From an archaeon (GTDB lineage: Archaea; Undinarchaeota; Undinarchaeia; Undinarchaeales; JALTGF01): a DNA stretch of 16,432 nucleotides. Shown here one piece after another: positions 6,842 through 12,359 of this stretch; the first letter of the stretch is position 1; every line of letters starts with the position of its first letter. The DNA is taken from assembly GCA_027077325.1 (NCBI GenBank), contig JALTGF010000181.1:1-16432 (forward strand), read 5' to 3'. The notes under the pieces are model-generated. The model was not told the DNA's origin. It made no database searches and saw nothing but the letters and a program-made list of their open reading frames with translations. A program made the position numbers and the translations under genes.

Positions 6842-6893
6842 GCTAAAAGAAATCTTCTCAAATGTGAAGGCAATCCCTTCTGGTCATTTTAGC
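6842..6893. repeat. Nested inverted repeat between tRNA-His and trxB
   Basis: GCTAAAA (6842-6848) is complementary to TTTTAGC (6887-6893). Inside, GAAGG (6866-6870) pairs with CCTTC (6876-6880) around CAATC. The internal sides are unequal, 17 against 6 bases. It lies in the 229-base gap between the two divergent units. It could be a small structured RNA on either strand, but lacks a recognisable box ACA, C/D boxes or k-turn. Confidence 0.35.
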
Positions 6894-6940
6894 AAGGTAA
6901 TTGTATGCTTCCCACTATTTAAAATTTTTGAGAGGTAACT

Positions 6941-6949
6941 TTTTTAAAC
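6941..6949 (+). promoter_or_regulatory. TATA box of trxB
   Basis: TTTTTAAAC is centred 26 bases before the trxB ATG, so transcription should start at or next to the start codon, giving a leaderless mRNA. No Shine-Dalgarno sequence is present. Confidence 0.6.
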
Positions 6950-6971
6950 TTGTAATACTTTATAGGACTTT

Positions 6972-7889
6972 ATGACAGAAGAGTTTGATGTTGTTATAAT
7001 TGGTGCAGGCGCAGCTGGCGCGGCCGCCGCGATTTATGCAGGAAGGCAAGAACTAAAGACATTGCTTTTAGATGGGAAAGGATTTGGGGGGCAGTTGATG
7101 CTTACGGATGTCATTGAAAACTACCCTGGTTTTGTAAGCATACGAGGTCCGGAGCTTGCGATGAAATTTCAAGAGCAGGTTAAGAAGTATAATGTTGATA
7201 TTAGAACAGAAGAAGTAAAAGAGATTAATGCAGAAACCAAGAAGATTACTACCTCAAATGGGAAATATTCAACAAAAGCAATAATTATTGCAACGGGTGC
7301 AGAACACAGACATTTGGATGTCCCGGGAGAAAAAAAGTTTTCAGGAAGAGGCGTAAGTTATTGTGCAGTTTGTGATGGGTATTTTTTTAAAGGGAAAAAA
7401 GTTGTAGTAATTGGCGGCGGAAACACTGCATTACAATATGCTTTGTATATGGATAATTTAGCTGAGAAAGTTTACCTAGTCCATAGAAGGCAAGAATACA
7501 GGGCAGAAAAGATATTGATTGATATGTTAAAGAAAAGCAATGTTGAACAAGTTTTAGATTCTGTGTGTACTGAGGTTTTAGGGGATGAGAAGGTTACAGG
7601 GATTAAAGTTAAGAACTTAAAAACCAGTGAAGAAAAGAGATTGGGAGTAGAAGGCGTTTTTGTTTCAATTGGATTAATACCAAACAGCAAGATAGCAAGC
7701 GATATAGGGGCAAGTGTTGATGATAGGGGGTACATTAATGTTGATGAAAAGATGCAAACCAGCATTTCAGGAATTTTTGCAGCAGGAGATGTCACCTCTG
7801 GGAGCTTAAAGCAGCTTTCAACTGCGGTTGGGCAAGGAGCAATTGCAGCTACTTCTGCCGCGGAGTATATTAAATCCATTTCTCAGTAA
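6972..7889 (+). CDS. trxB: Thioredoxin reductase (NADPH-type flavoprotein)
   Basis: The enzyme passes electrons from NAD(P)H through FAD and a redox disulfide to thioredoxin in the cytoplasm. The 305 residues match the short two-domain family. The FAD-binding Gly-Ala-Gly-Ala-Ala-Gly lies near residues 11-16, and Ala-Thr-Gly-Ala near 106-109. The redox pair is Cys131-Ala-Val-Cys134. The NADPH domain has Gly-Gly-Gly-Asn-Thr-Ala at 148-153, followed by His-Arg-Arg-x-x-x-Arg, a feature of NADPH-preferring members. The second FAD motif Ala-Ala-Gly-Asp-Val is near 269-273. The ATG at 6972 is preceded by a TATA box 26 bases upstream, so the mRNA is probably leaderless. The zinc-ribbon gene starts 89 bases downstream with its own TATA and ribosome site. 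No thioredoxin gene is in the window. Confidence 0.96.
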   Translation: MTEEFDVVIIGAGAAGAAAAIYAGRQELKTLLLDGKGFGGQLMLTDVIENYPGFVSIRGPELAMKFQEQVKKYNVDIRTEEVKEINAETKKITTSNGKYSTKAIIIATGAEHRHLDVPGEKKFSGRGVSYCAVCDGYFFKGKKVVVIGGGNTALQYALYMDNLAEKVYLVHRRQEYRAEKILIDMLKKSNVEQVLDSVCTEVLGDEKVTGIKVKNLKTSEEKRLGVEGVFVSIGLIPNSKIASDIGASVDDRGYINVDEKMQTSISGIFAAGDVTSGSLKQLSTAVGQGAIAATSAAEYIKSISQ

Positions 7890-7896
7890 GAATTAA

Positions 7897-7910
7897 TTTC
7901 CATATGGAAA
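7897..7910. repeat. 14-base perfect palindrome after trxB
   Basis: TTTCCATATGGAAA is a perfect palindrome 8 bases after the trxB stop and about 20 bases upstream of the promoter of the zinc-ribbon gene. It could be a dimeric regulator site or a weak transcript-end hairpin; nothing else decides between these. Confidence 0.4.
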
Positions 7911-7965
7911 ATAAATCTGAGGAGAAAAACAAAATTATTTAAGCAGGATTTTTATATGCAAATTT

Positions 7966-7970
7966 GGAGG
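7966..7970 (+). promoter_or_regulatory. Strong Shine-Dalgarno of the zinc-ribbon gene
   Basis: GGAGG ends 8 bases before the ATG at 7979. It stands out because most genes here look leaderless. An upstream TTATTTAAG near 7935-7943 would start a transcript that includes it. Confidence 0.65.
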
Positions 7971-7978
7971 AAATTAAA

Positions 7979-8131
7979 ATGACTGAGTACGAAGGGTATT
8001 GCGTTAAGTGCAGAAAAAAGGTCCCAATAAAAGATGGGCACGAAGTTGTTTGGAAGAACGGGATGAAGGTCTGGACTGGGGTTTGCCCATATTGTGGAAC
8101 TAAAGTAACAAGAATATTGGGTAAAGCTTAG
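7979..8131 (+). CDS. Small zinc-ribbon protein (DUF5679-like)
   Basis: This 50-residue gene is easily missed. It starts Met-Thr-Glu-Tyr-Glu-Gly-Tyr-Cys and has two CxxC knuckles: Cys8-Val-Lys-Cys11 and Cys36-Pro-Tyr-Cys39, the classic four-cysteine zinc ribbon. The order Tyr-Cys-Val-Lys-Cys, Lys-Asn-Gly, Cys-Pro-x-Cys-Gly-Thr-Lys and a C-terminal Arg-Ile-Leu-Gly-Lys matches the DUF5679 family, whose members are also related to zinc ribbons on topoisomerases. A nucleic-acid or protein-binding role is plausible, not shown. Start choice is firm: GGAGG lies 8 bases upstream. The stop is followed by a strong hairpin and convergent glutamate dehydrogenase. Confidence 0.88.
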   Translation: MTEYEGYCVKCRKKVPIKDGHEVVWKNGMKVWTGVCPYCGTKVTRILGKA

Positions 8132-8151
8132 AATTTTAAAAAAAATAAAAG

Positions 8152-8176
8152 AGAGAGTACTTTGCTAGTACTCTCT
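8152..8176. terminator. Symmetric hairpin between convergent genes
   Basis: AGAGAGTACT (8152-8161) and AGTACTCTCT (8167-8176) form a perfect 10-bp stem with loop TTGCT. It lies between the stop of the zinc ribbon (8131) and the stop of glutamate dehydrogenase (8186). An A-rich run on the left gives T-rich RNA in the minus direction, so it may end or protect both transcripts. Confidence 0.6.
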
Positions 8177-8185
8177 ATAGTGGAT

Positions 8186-9427
8186 TTAATATCCGCGCTT
8201 TAGGATAGCATCTGCAACTCTGTGCATTGCAATTATGTAAGCTGCGGTTCTCATTGGGATGTGCTTCTCCTTTGCTTTTGTATACACATCTCTGAATGCA
8301 GGAGTCATAATCTCATCTAGTTTCTTGTTTACTTCTTCCTCACTCCAGTGTTCGCCTTTCTTGTTTTGAAGCCACTCAAAGTAAGAAACAGTTACTCCTC
8401 CCGCGTTTGTTAGTATATCAGGAGTAACCAGGACATCCTGCTCATGTAAAATTTGATCTGCCTCTGGAGTTGTAGGGCCATTTGCAAGCTCTGCAACAAG
8501 CTTTGCTTTTATATGTGGTGCGTTATCCTTAGTGATCTGATTTTCAAGCGCCGCTGGAACTAGGATATCAACAGGCAACTCAAGAAGTTCCTCATTGCTC
8601 ACCTTTTCACATGGACCATCATATTCACTTACTCTGCCCTTTTCTTTTTTTACTTGAAGTACTCTATCAATGTTAAGCCCGTCTTTATTGTAGATTCCGC
8701 CGTGTGAATCACTTACGGCAACAACTTTGTAGCCCATTTTAGAAAGGATTGAGGCAGCAACAGAACCTGCATTTCCAAAACCTTGGATTGCAACGGTAGA
8801 TTCAGATGGGTTTAAGCCAAGCTCTTTTGAGGCCTCCCTAATTATGTAAGAGCCGCCCATACCAGTTGCAGTCCCACGCCCTTCTGAACCGCCTTTATCG
8901 ATTGGTTTTCCAGTTATTACTTCAGGAGTATCTTTCCCCACTATTTTTGAGTATTCGTCTTCCATCCACGCCATTATCTGTGGTGTTGTATAAACGTCAG
9001 GTGCAGGGACATCCACATCTGGACCAATGTAATGTGCGATTTGCCTCATATAACCACGGCTTAATCGTTCAATCTCGCCCTCAGACATTTCTTTTGGGTC
9101 GCAGATAACACCGCCTTTGCCCCCTCCATAAGGGATATTTACAGTAGCACATTTAATGGTCATCCAAGTTGCAAGTGCCTTTACTTCATCAATAGATACA
9201 TTTGGGTGATATCTAATCCCACCTTTACACGGCCCGCGAGCATCATTGTGCTGGACACGGTAACCTGTAAAGATTTTTGTTCCACCGCCGTCCATTTTTA
9301 CAGGAATTGAAACTTCCAAAATTCTTTGAGGACGTTTCATAATTTCATAAGCAACAGAATCAATAGGTTCAATGTCCTGAGCTTTCTCTAATTGTTCTAG
9401 TGCATTTTCAAATGGATTTTTTGCCAT
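8186..9427 (-). CDS. gdhA: Glutamate dehydrogenase (NAD(P)-dependent)
   Basis: The enzyme interconverts glutamate and 2-oxoglutarate plus ammonium, linking carbon and nitrogen metabolism. Its 413 residues match the archaeal hexameric family. The substrate-binding Gly-Pro-x-Lys-Gly-Gly lies at 65-70, and the active-site motif Pro-Tyr-Gly-Gly-Gly-Lys-Gly-Gly at 99-106 with Lys104. Asp144 in Val-Pro-Ala-Pro-Asp-Val is the expected catalytic acid. The cofactor domain has Gly-Phe-Gly-Asn-Ala-Gly at 216-221 and Ser-Asp-Ser at 239-241; coenzyme preference cannot be fixed from this. Start at 9427 is supported by a G-rich GAGGGGGAT upstream. A minus TATA (ATTTAAAT, 9491-9498) would give a leader of about 40 bases that includes a short inverted repeat. 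An Lrp/AsnC gene 290 bases away is a candidate regulator of such an amino-acid gene. Confidence 0.97.
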   Translation of the reverse strand: MAKNPFENALEQLEKAQDIEPIDSVAYEIMKRPQRILEVSIPVKMDGGGTKIFTGYRVQHNDARGPCKGGIRYHPNVSIDEVKALATWMTIKCATVNIPYGGGKGGVICDPKEMSEGEIERLSRGYMRQIAHYIGPDVDVPAPDVYTTPQIMAWMEDEYSKIVGKDTPEVITGKPIDKGGSEGRGTATGMGGSYIIREASKELGLNPSESTVAIQGFGNAGSVAASILSKMGYKVVAVSDSHGGIYNKDGLNIDRVLQVKKEKGRVSEYDGPCEKVSNEELLELPVDILVPAALENQITKDNAPHIKAKLVAELANGPTTPEADQILHEQDVLVTPDILTNAGGVTVSYFEWLQNKKGEHWSEEEVNKKLDEIMTPAFRDVYTKAKEKHIPMRTAAYIIAMHRVADAILKRGY

Positions 9428-9442
9428 ATTTATCCCCCTCTG

Positions 9443-9457
9443 CTAACGGTATGTTAG
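9443..9457 (-). promoter_or_regulatory. Inverted repeat in the gdhA leader
   Basis: CTAAC (9443-9447) and GTTAG (9453-9457) flank GGTAT, just downstream of the predicted gdhA transcription start. A short symmetric site here could bind a regulator such as the nearby Lrp/AsnC protein, but five bases per arm is weak evidence. Confidence 0.3.
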
Positions 9458-9490
9458 ACAGTAAATTGGAGTGGTATAGCATGGCGGGTT

Positions 9491-9528
9491 ATTTAAATTT
9501 TATGGAAACATTCCAAAAGATTTAAAAA
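9491..9528. promoter_or_regulatory. Divergent TATA boxes for gdhA and sec61-beta
   Basis: ATTTAAAT at 9491-9498 is placed for minus-strand gdhA with a leader of about 40 bases. ATTTAAAAA at 9520-9528 is centred about 27 bases before the ATG at 9551, giving a leaderless plus-strand transcript. Confidence 0.55.
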
Positions 9529-9550
9529 GCCGCCAATTTATAATTTAGGT

Positions 9551-9721
9551 ATGGCAAAAAAAGAAAGGATAAGCTTGCCTGGAACAGGCGGTGGGATATT
9601 TAGAACTTATGAAGATGTAGAGAAGGGGATAAAGTTTAAGCCAGAGCACATAGTTTTAATGAGTATAGTTGCGATTATATTTGAGATTCTCCTACATGTT
9701 TATGGTGGGGCATTATATTAA
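9551..9721 (+). CDS. Protein translocase subunit Sec61-beta (SecG family)
   Basis: This 56-residue tail-anchored subunit of the SecYE-beta channel is short enough to be missed. The N-terminal third has Leu-Pro-Gly-Thr-Gly-Gly-Gly-Ile-Phe-Arg, matching the Gly-rich segment before the conserved Arg-Phe/Tyr of archaeal Sec61-beta. Then come a charged linker (Glu-Asp-Val-Glu-Lys-Gly-Ile-Lys-Phe), Lys-Pro-Glu-His, and one membrane helix at about 34-52 ending Leu-Leu-His-Val-Tyr-Gly-Gly, which is typical of the family. The N-terminus should be cytoplasmic. No other Sec subunit is in the window. The gene has its own TATA box and looks leaderless. Its TAA stop interlocks with the TAA of the convergent Lrp/AsnC gene within TTAA (9718-9721). 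Confidence 0.92.
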   Translation: MAKKERISLPGTGGGIFRTYEDVEKGIKFKPEHIVLMSIVAIIFEILLHVYGGALY

Positions 9722-10194
9722 AATTTGATTTGTTTTGTATTTTTGCCTTCAAAAACAATCATAGCAGTTCTTGTTCGTTTTATACTAGGGACATCCCTTA
9801 GCTTGTCAACGACAAACATGCCTATATCGTGGTCATCTTTCCCAATGACCTTTATTAGCAGATCATCTTCCCCAGTAAGCGCATATGCTTCCTGCACATA
9901 TGGAAGTTTTGAAAGTTCTTCTAATGGGTGAGGCATGTCTGTTTTTTTCTTCACTATGGACGGAACAAAGTGCTCAACCTGAATAAATACAATTGCCGAC
10001 GAGTTATATCCAACTTTTTTTGGGTCCACAACTGCATGATACCCAAGCAAAACACCCTCTTTCTCAAGTTTTTTAATTCTTTGGTGGATTGTTGTAGCGG
10101 GGATCCCCAGCTTTTTACTGAGTTGCCTAGAGGACTGCTTACAGTTTTTTTGAAGCTCATTTAAAATTGCCTTATCTTTTGAATCAATTTCCAT
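9718..10194 (-). CDS. Lrp/AsnC-family transcription regulator
   Basis: The 158-residue protein has the two-part Lrp layout. An N-terminal helix-turn-helix fills about residues 1-60: Asp-Ser-Lys-Asp-Lys-Ala-Ile-Leu-Asn-Glu-Leu, then Ser-Ser-Arg-Gln-Leu-Ser-Lys-Lys-Leu-Gly-Ile and a recognition helix with Thr-Ile-His-Gln-Arg-Ile-Lys-Lys-Leu-Glu-Lys-Glu-Gly-Val. A C-terminal RAM ligand-binding domain (about 66-150) has Val-x-x-Ala-Tyr-Ala-Leu-Thr-Gly-Glu-Asp-Asp-Leu-Leu-Ile-Lys, the usual effector-site region. Such proteins bind DNA as dimers or octamers in response to amino acids. An 8-base inverted repeat lies between its TATA box and its start codon, a strong hint of autoregulation. The divergent neighbour encodes only a RAM domain, a likely hetero-partner. 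Length and start at 10194 are normal for the family. Confidence 0.95.
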   Translation of the reverse strand: MEIDSKDKAILNELQKNCKQSSRQLSKKLGIPATTIHQRIKKLEKEGVLLGYHAVVDPKKVGYNSSAIVFIQVEHFVPSIVKKKTDMPHPLEELSKLPYVQEAYALTGEDDLLIKVIGKDDHDIGMFVVDKLRDVPSIKRTRTAMIVFEGKNTKQIKF

Positions 10195-10197
10195 TTT

Positions 10198-10217
10198 AAT
10201 TAGTATATTTACTAATT
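10198..10217 (-). promoter_or_regulatory. Putative operator of the Lrp/AsnC gene
   Basis: AATTAGTA (10198-10205) and TACTAATT (10210-10217) are perfect 8-base complements around a 4-base spacer. The site covers the predicted transcription start, 4 bases upstream of the start codon and touching the TATA element, where a bound dimer would block transcription. Lrp-family proteins commonly autoregulate this way. Confidence 0.55.
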
Positions 10218-10228
10218 TATATATAAAT
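10215..10228. promoter_or_regulatory. Palindromic TATA element of the Lrp/AsnC gene
   Basis: ATTTATATATAAAT is a 14-base perfect palindrome centred about 27 bases from the Lrp start at 10194, matching TATA spacing for a leaderless mRNA. A second palindrome, TTTGTACAAA, follows at 10230-10239, and TGTACAA recurs at 10434-10440 next to the RAM gene promoter. Confidence 0.55.
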
Positions 10229-10423
10229 TTTTGTACAAATGTTCAGATAAACTAACAAAAATAAGCTGCAAATTGTAAAATTGATTGATAATTTAGAATA
10301 ACCAAAAAAAATGGCAGTAAATACTATATAAAACCTGCAAAGTTCTATTAAAAAGTTTAAAAACAATAAAAAATTTTAGTAATATAAAAATAATTGAACA
10401 AATGGACATAATATTATGCAAAA

Positions 10424-10433
10424 GATATATAAA
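10424..10433 (+). promoter_or_regulatory. TATA box of the RAM-domain gene
   Basis: GATATATAAA lies about 25 bases upstream of the ribosome site at 10450. The start region carries TGTACAA (10434-10440) and the palindrome CTAATTAG (10443-10450), echoing the half-sites near the divergent Lrp promoter. The rest of the 10195-10464 gap is extremely AT-rich with no gene visible. Confidence 0.5.
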
Positions 10434-10464
10434 TGTACAACACTAATTAGAGGTGGTGGTTTAT

Positions 10465-10692
10465 ATGGTTACTGCATTTATCCTAGCAACAACAAAAACT
10501 GGAAAAGAAAAAGAAGTTGTAGAGAGGCTAATGAAGATAGATGAAATCAAAGAGGCCTACAACGTATATGGAGACTATGATGTCCTAATAAAAGCAGAAA
10601 CACGTGATCTTGACAATTTGAATGAGTTTTTAATGAAAAAGATAAGAGAGATACCAGAAATTGCCATGACCACTACAATGATAGGACTATGA
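10465..10692 (+). CDS. Stand-alone RAM-domain protein (Lrp/AsnC ligand-binding)
   Basis: The protein has 75 residues from the ATG at 10465, preceded by GAGGTG (10450-10455). A GTG at 10453 is in frame but overlaps that ribosome site and is rejected. The sequence is one beta-alpha-beta-beta-alpha-beta RAM fold with no helix-turn-helix: Val-Thr-Ala-Phe-Ile-Leu strand, Glu-Lys-Glu-Val-Val-Glu-Arg-Leu helix, Glu-Ala-Tyr-Asn-Val-Tyr-Gly-Asp-Tyr-Asp-Val-Leu-Ile-Lys pocket strands, then a helix and Met-Thr-Thr-Thr-Met-Ile. Archaeal stand-alone RAM proteins bind amino acids and can pair with full-length Lrp proteins. The divergent Lrp/AsnC gene makes it the obvious partner. Both RAM domains share the Glu-Ala-Tyr, Gly-x-Asp/Tyr-Asp pattern. 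Confidence 0.93.
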   Translation: MVTAFILATTKTGKEKEVVERLMKIDEIKEAYNVYGDYDVLIKAETRDLDNLNEFLMKKIREIPEIAMTTTMIGL

Positions 10693-10808
10693 AATGCCTT
10701 TCTACATTTTAAGGAAATAGAAGAAAAGTGTTATTGAGGGGCATCTATTTTTAGGTAATGCAAATAAATATATAGTTTATAGAGTAAGTAAAATAAACTT
10801 GACCGGTT

Positions 10809-10912
10809 GGGGCCGTGGTCTAGGTTGGTATGATGCCAGCTTTGGGAGCTGGAGGTCCCCAGTTCAAATCCGTTTTGCATTTGCATACGGAGAACAAATC
10901 TGGGCGGCCCCA
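10809..10912 (+). tRNA. tRNA-Pro(TGG) with a T-loop intron
   Basis: GGGGCCG (10809-10815) pairs with CGGCCCC (10905-10911), with A73 at 10912 and no encoded CCA. The anticodon arm is CCAGC-TTTGGGA-GCTGG, giving anticodon TGG at 10843-10845. The T-stem is CCCAG (10858-10862) with CTGGG (10900-10904), but its loop is split by 30 extra bases. After removal the loop reads TTCAAAT and the whole cloverleaf is sound apart from a D-stem U13-U22 mismatch. The anticodon loop itself has no intron. A TATA-like AATATATAG lies upstream near 10765-10775. Confidence 0.93.
10868..10897 (+). other. Non-canonical tRNA-Pro intron in the T-loop (58/59)
   Basis: CAAATC occurs on both sides, so the exact ends are ambiguous by a few bases. 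The fold decides: GTTC (10862-10865) pairs with GAAC (10892-10895) as a 4-bp central helix, flanked by AAA bulges (10866-10868 and 10896-10898), with TCCGT and ACGGA as the distal helix. Cutting after the second A of each bulge removes 10868-10897 and joins positions 58 and 59. Confidence 0.8.
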
Positions 10913-10946
10913 CTATACTTTTGCAAACACTTGAAATAAAAATCAA

Positions 10947-11010
10947 ATCCTGCCTCGCGAAGCGAGTGCAGGATGGGTGCCGGCTGGCCACAGCCGTCAG
11001 GTCGGGCCCA
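10947..11010. other. GC-rich two-hairpin island, terminator or ncRNA
   Basis: In very AT-rich surroundings this 64-base block is strongly structured. Hairpin 1: ATCCTGC plus CTCGC (10947-10958), loop GAA, GCGAG, one unpaired T, GCAGGAT (to 10974), a 12-bp stem. Hairpin 2: CGGCTG (10981-10986), loop GCCA, CAGCCG (10991-10996), within an outer TGGG/CCCA pair (10974-10977, 11007-11010). On the minus strand it starts directly after the methyltransferase stop and is followed by a T-rich tail, as in a terminator. On the plus strand it is followed by ATTTTT and could be an RNA downstream of tRNA-Pro. I recognise no known RNA family. Confidence 0.5.
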
Positions 11011-12336
11011 CTATTTTTCTGGCTTTTCGCCATAGGCATACATAAGTTCCCAGCGCATGTTTCCCTGTGAGGTAAAACCAAGATATTCTTTGATTACATT
11101 ATAAAGTTCGTTATCGGAAAGATACTCTGTTTGAAGCCCATTTTTAACATCTTCTTTGGTGGCAATACCAAAAGTATTTCGGACAAAATGGATCATGTCC
11201 TTGTAATCCCTTGAGAAATTCCATGGGGTTGGCAAAATGCCAACAAACACGTGAGAAAGACCTGCATTGCGGAGCCATCTATACATTTCAGTTGGGTCGG
11301 CAAACCTAACAATGTGGGGAGTGATTGAATACCTCGAAACAATATCATCAAAGAAAGAACGCTCATCGTAAGGATATTCCGCCACTTTTTTAGATTTAAT
11401 TAACCCTTTAAATCTCTTTTCATCTAAAGTTATTGAGCCAACAGACGCATCATATTTGAATGGCCCAAGAGACCTGTTTATTACCTCGATAAGCTGTACA
11501 GAATAATCTTCACTTATGGTATCTAATTTGGCTAATACTTCTGAAAATGGCATATTAGGGGATATTAGGCCAGGAGGGATATTTGATAAAATTTTTTTAA
11601 GTTCACTTGGGAAGTATTTGGAGAGGTTAGATAAAGCAGGAGATCCTTTTGAAAGTGATTCTAGGATAATATTGTATATCCGGTTATACCTTAGCATTCT
11701 GCTAGTAAATCCAGATTCCAATCTATCCGATATTCGCTTAAGATAATCTTCATGATAAGTGTCAAAGTACACTTTTCCCTTAAAATGAGAAAAACTTGCA
11801 GGGACATCGGCAATTAAAAGTTTTCCCCCTGGTTTTAAGCAATTCGCCATTCCCCTGATGACTGACTGCTGATAGTTATGTGAAGCTTTCCTGTTAAGCT
11901 TTTTATTTTCACTTATTTCAACCATGTGATGAAAAGCCGCGTGGCTTAAAGCAACATCAACTTTTTTAGAGGGGGAACTAAATTCATCTAAAATTTTGCG
12001 AGCATCGCCAGTCACTAATTTAATTCTCCTATCTAAAAGCCTCCTGAATACAGACATATCTTTTTTTATAGCTCGGAGTCTTCCTTCTGAGGGATCAGTG
12101 GCATACCATACCTTAATTTCTGGAAACACATTTAATAGATTATTAGTAACATAACCAGAACCCGCCCCAATCTCTAAAACTTTTGGATCTTTTTTGTTTT
12201 TCCAAAAATTTAAGAACAGCGCATCAAAAACAAGTTCTTGAGCTCGGGCGTATTTTACATTTTTCATTACCTTATTAACTGAAGCATAACGCCTGTCTCG
12301 CTCATTGCTTGCTTCCTCAGTAAACTGTGAAACCAT
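11011..12336 (-). CDS. Class I SAM-dependent methyltransferase with long C-terminal region
   Basis: The product has 441 residues. Residues about 50-185 are a Rossmann methyltransferase: motif I Val-Leu-Glu-Ile-Gly-Ala-Gly-Ser-Gly at 53-61, an acidic residue after strand 2 (Asp81 in Ala-Thr-Asp-Pro-Ser), Gly-Asp-Ala at 110-112, Val-Asp-Val-Ala-Leu-Ser-His-Ala-Ala-Phe-His-His at 127-138, and Leu-Lys-Pro-Gly-Gly-Lys-Leu-Leu-Ile-Ala-Asp-Val near 171. These fix S-adenosylmethionine binding but not the substrate. Residues about 190-441 are not a recognised domain; they are mixed helical with several aromatic clusters and may hold the substrate. The N-terminal 25 residues are charged and helical. 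The gene lies 23 bases after thymidylate kinase on the same strand but has its own TATA-like run inside that gene's end, so it may also be transcribed alone. A GC-rich hairpin follows its stop. Confidence 0.85.
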   Translation of the reverse strand: MVSQFTEEASNERDRRYASVNKVMKNVKYARAQELVFDALFLNFWKNKKDPKVLEIGAGSGYVTNNLLNVFPEIKVWYATDPSEGRLRAIKKDMSVFRRLLDRRIKLVTGDARKILDEFSSPSKKVDVALSHAAFHHMVEISENKKLNRKASHNYQQSVIRGMANCLKPGGKLLIADVPASFSHFKGKVYFDTYHEDYLKRISDRLESGFTSRMLRYNRIYNIILESLSKGSPALSNLSKYFPSELKKILSNIPPGLISPNMPFSEVLAKLDTISEDYSVQLIEVINRSLGPFKYDASVGSITLDEKRFKGLIKSKKVAEYPYDERSFFDDIVSRYSITPHIVRFADPTEMYRWLRNAGLSHVFVGILPTPWNFSRDYKDMIHFVRNTFGIATKEDVKNGLQTEYLSDNELYNVIKEYLGFTSQGNMRWELMYAYGEKPEK

Positions 12337-12359
12337 AAAAATACAGTGGATTTATTAAA

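Noticed and set aside
6842..6893. H/ACA guide RNA
   Set aside because: The nested stems suggest one, but there is no ACA at the expected distance, no k-turn, and the two sides of the internal loop are very unequal.
7472..7879. Minus-strand open frame of 135 codons inside trxB
   Set aside because: It is a shadow of a well-supported enzyme gene and has no recognisable domain.
10453..10464. GTG start at 10453 for the RAM-domain gene
   Set aside because: It overlaps the GAGGTG ribosome site; the ATG at 10465 has correct spacing and matches the usual domain start.
10868..10897. The tRNA-Pro insert as an assembly error or mobile insertion
   Set aside because: The flanking CAAATC repeat resembles a small target duplication, but the insert folds as a bulge-helix-bulge with correct cut sites, which explains it as an intron. 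Sequencing error of 30 structured bases is unlikely.
10731..11081. Minus-strand open frame of 116 codons across tRNA-Pro and the hairpin island
   Set aside because: It runs through a tRNA gene and the methyltransferase end in another frame, and its composition is not protein-like.
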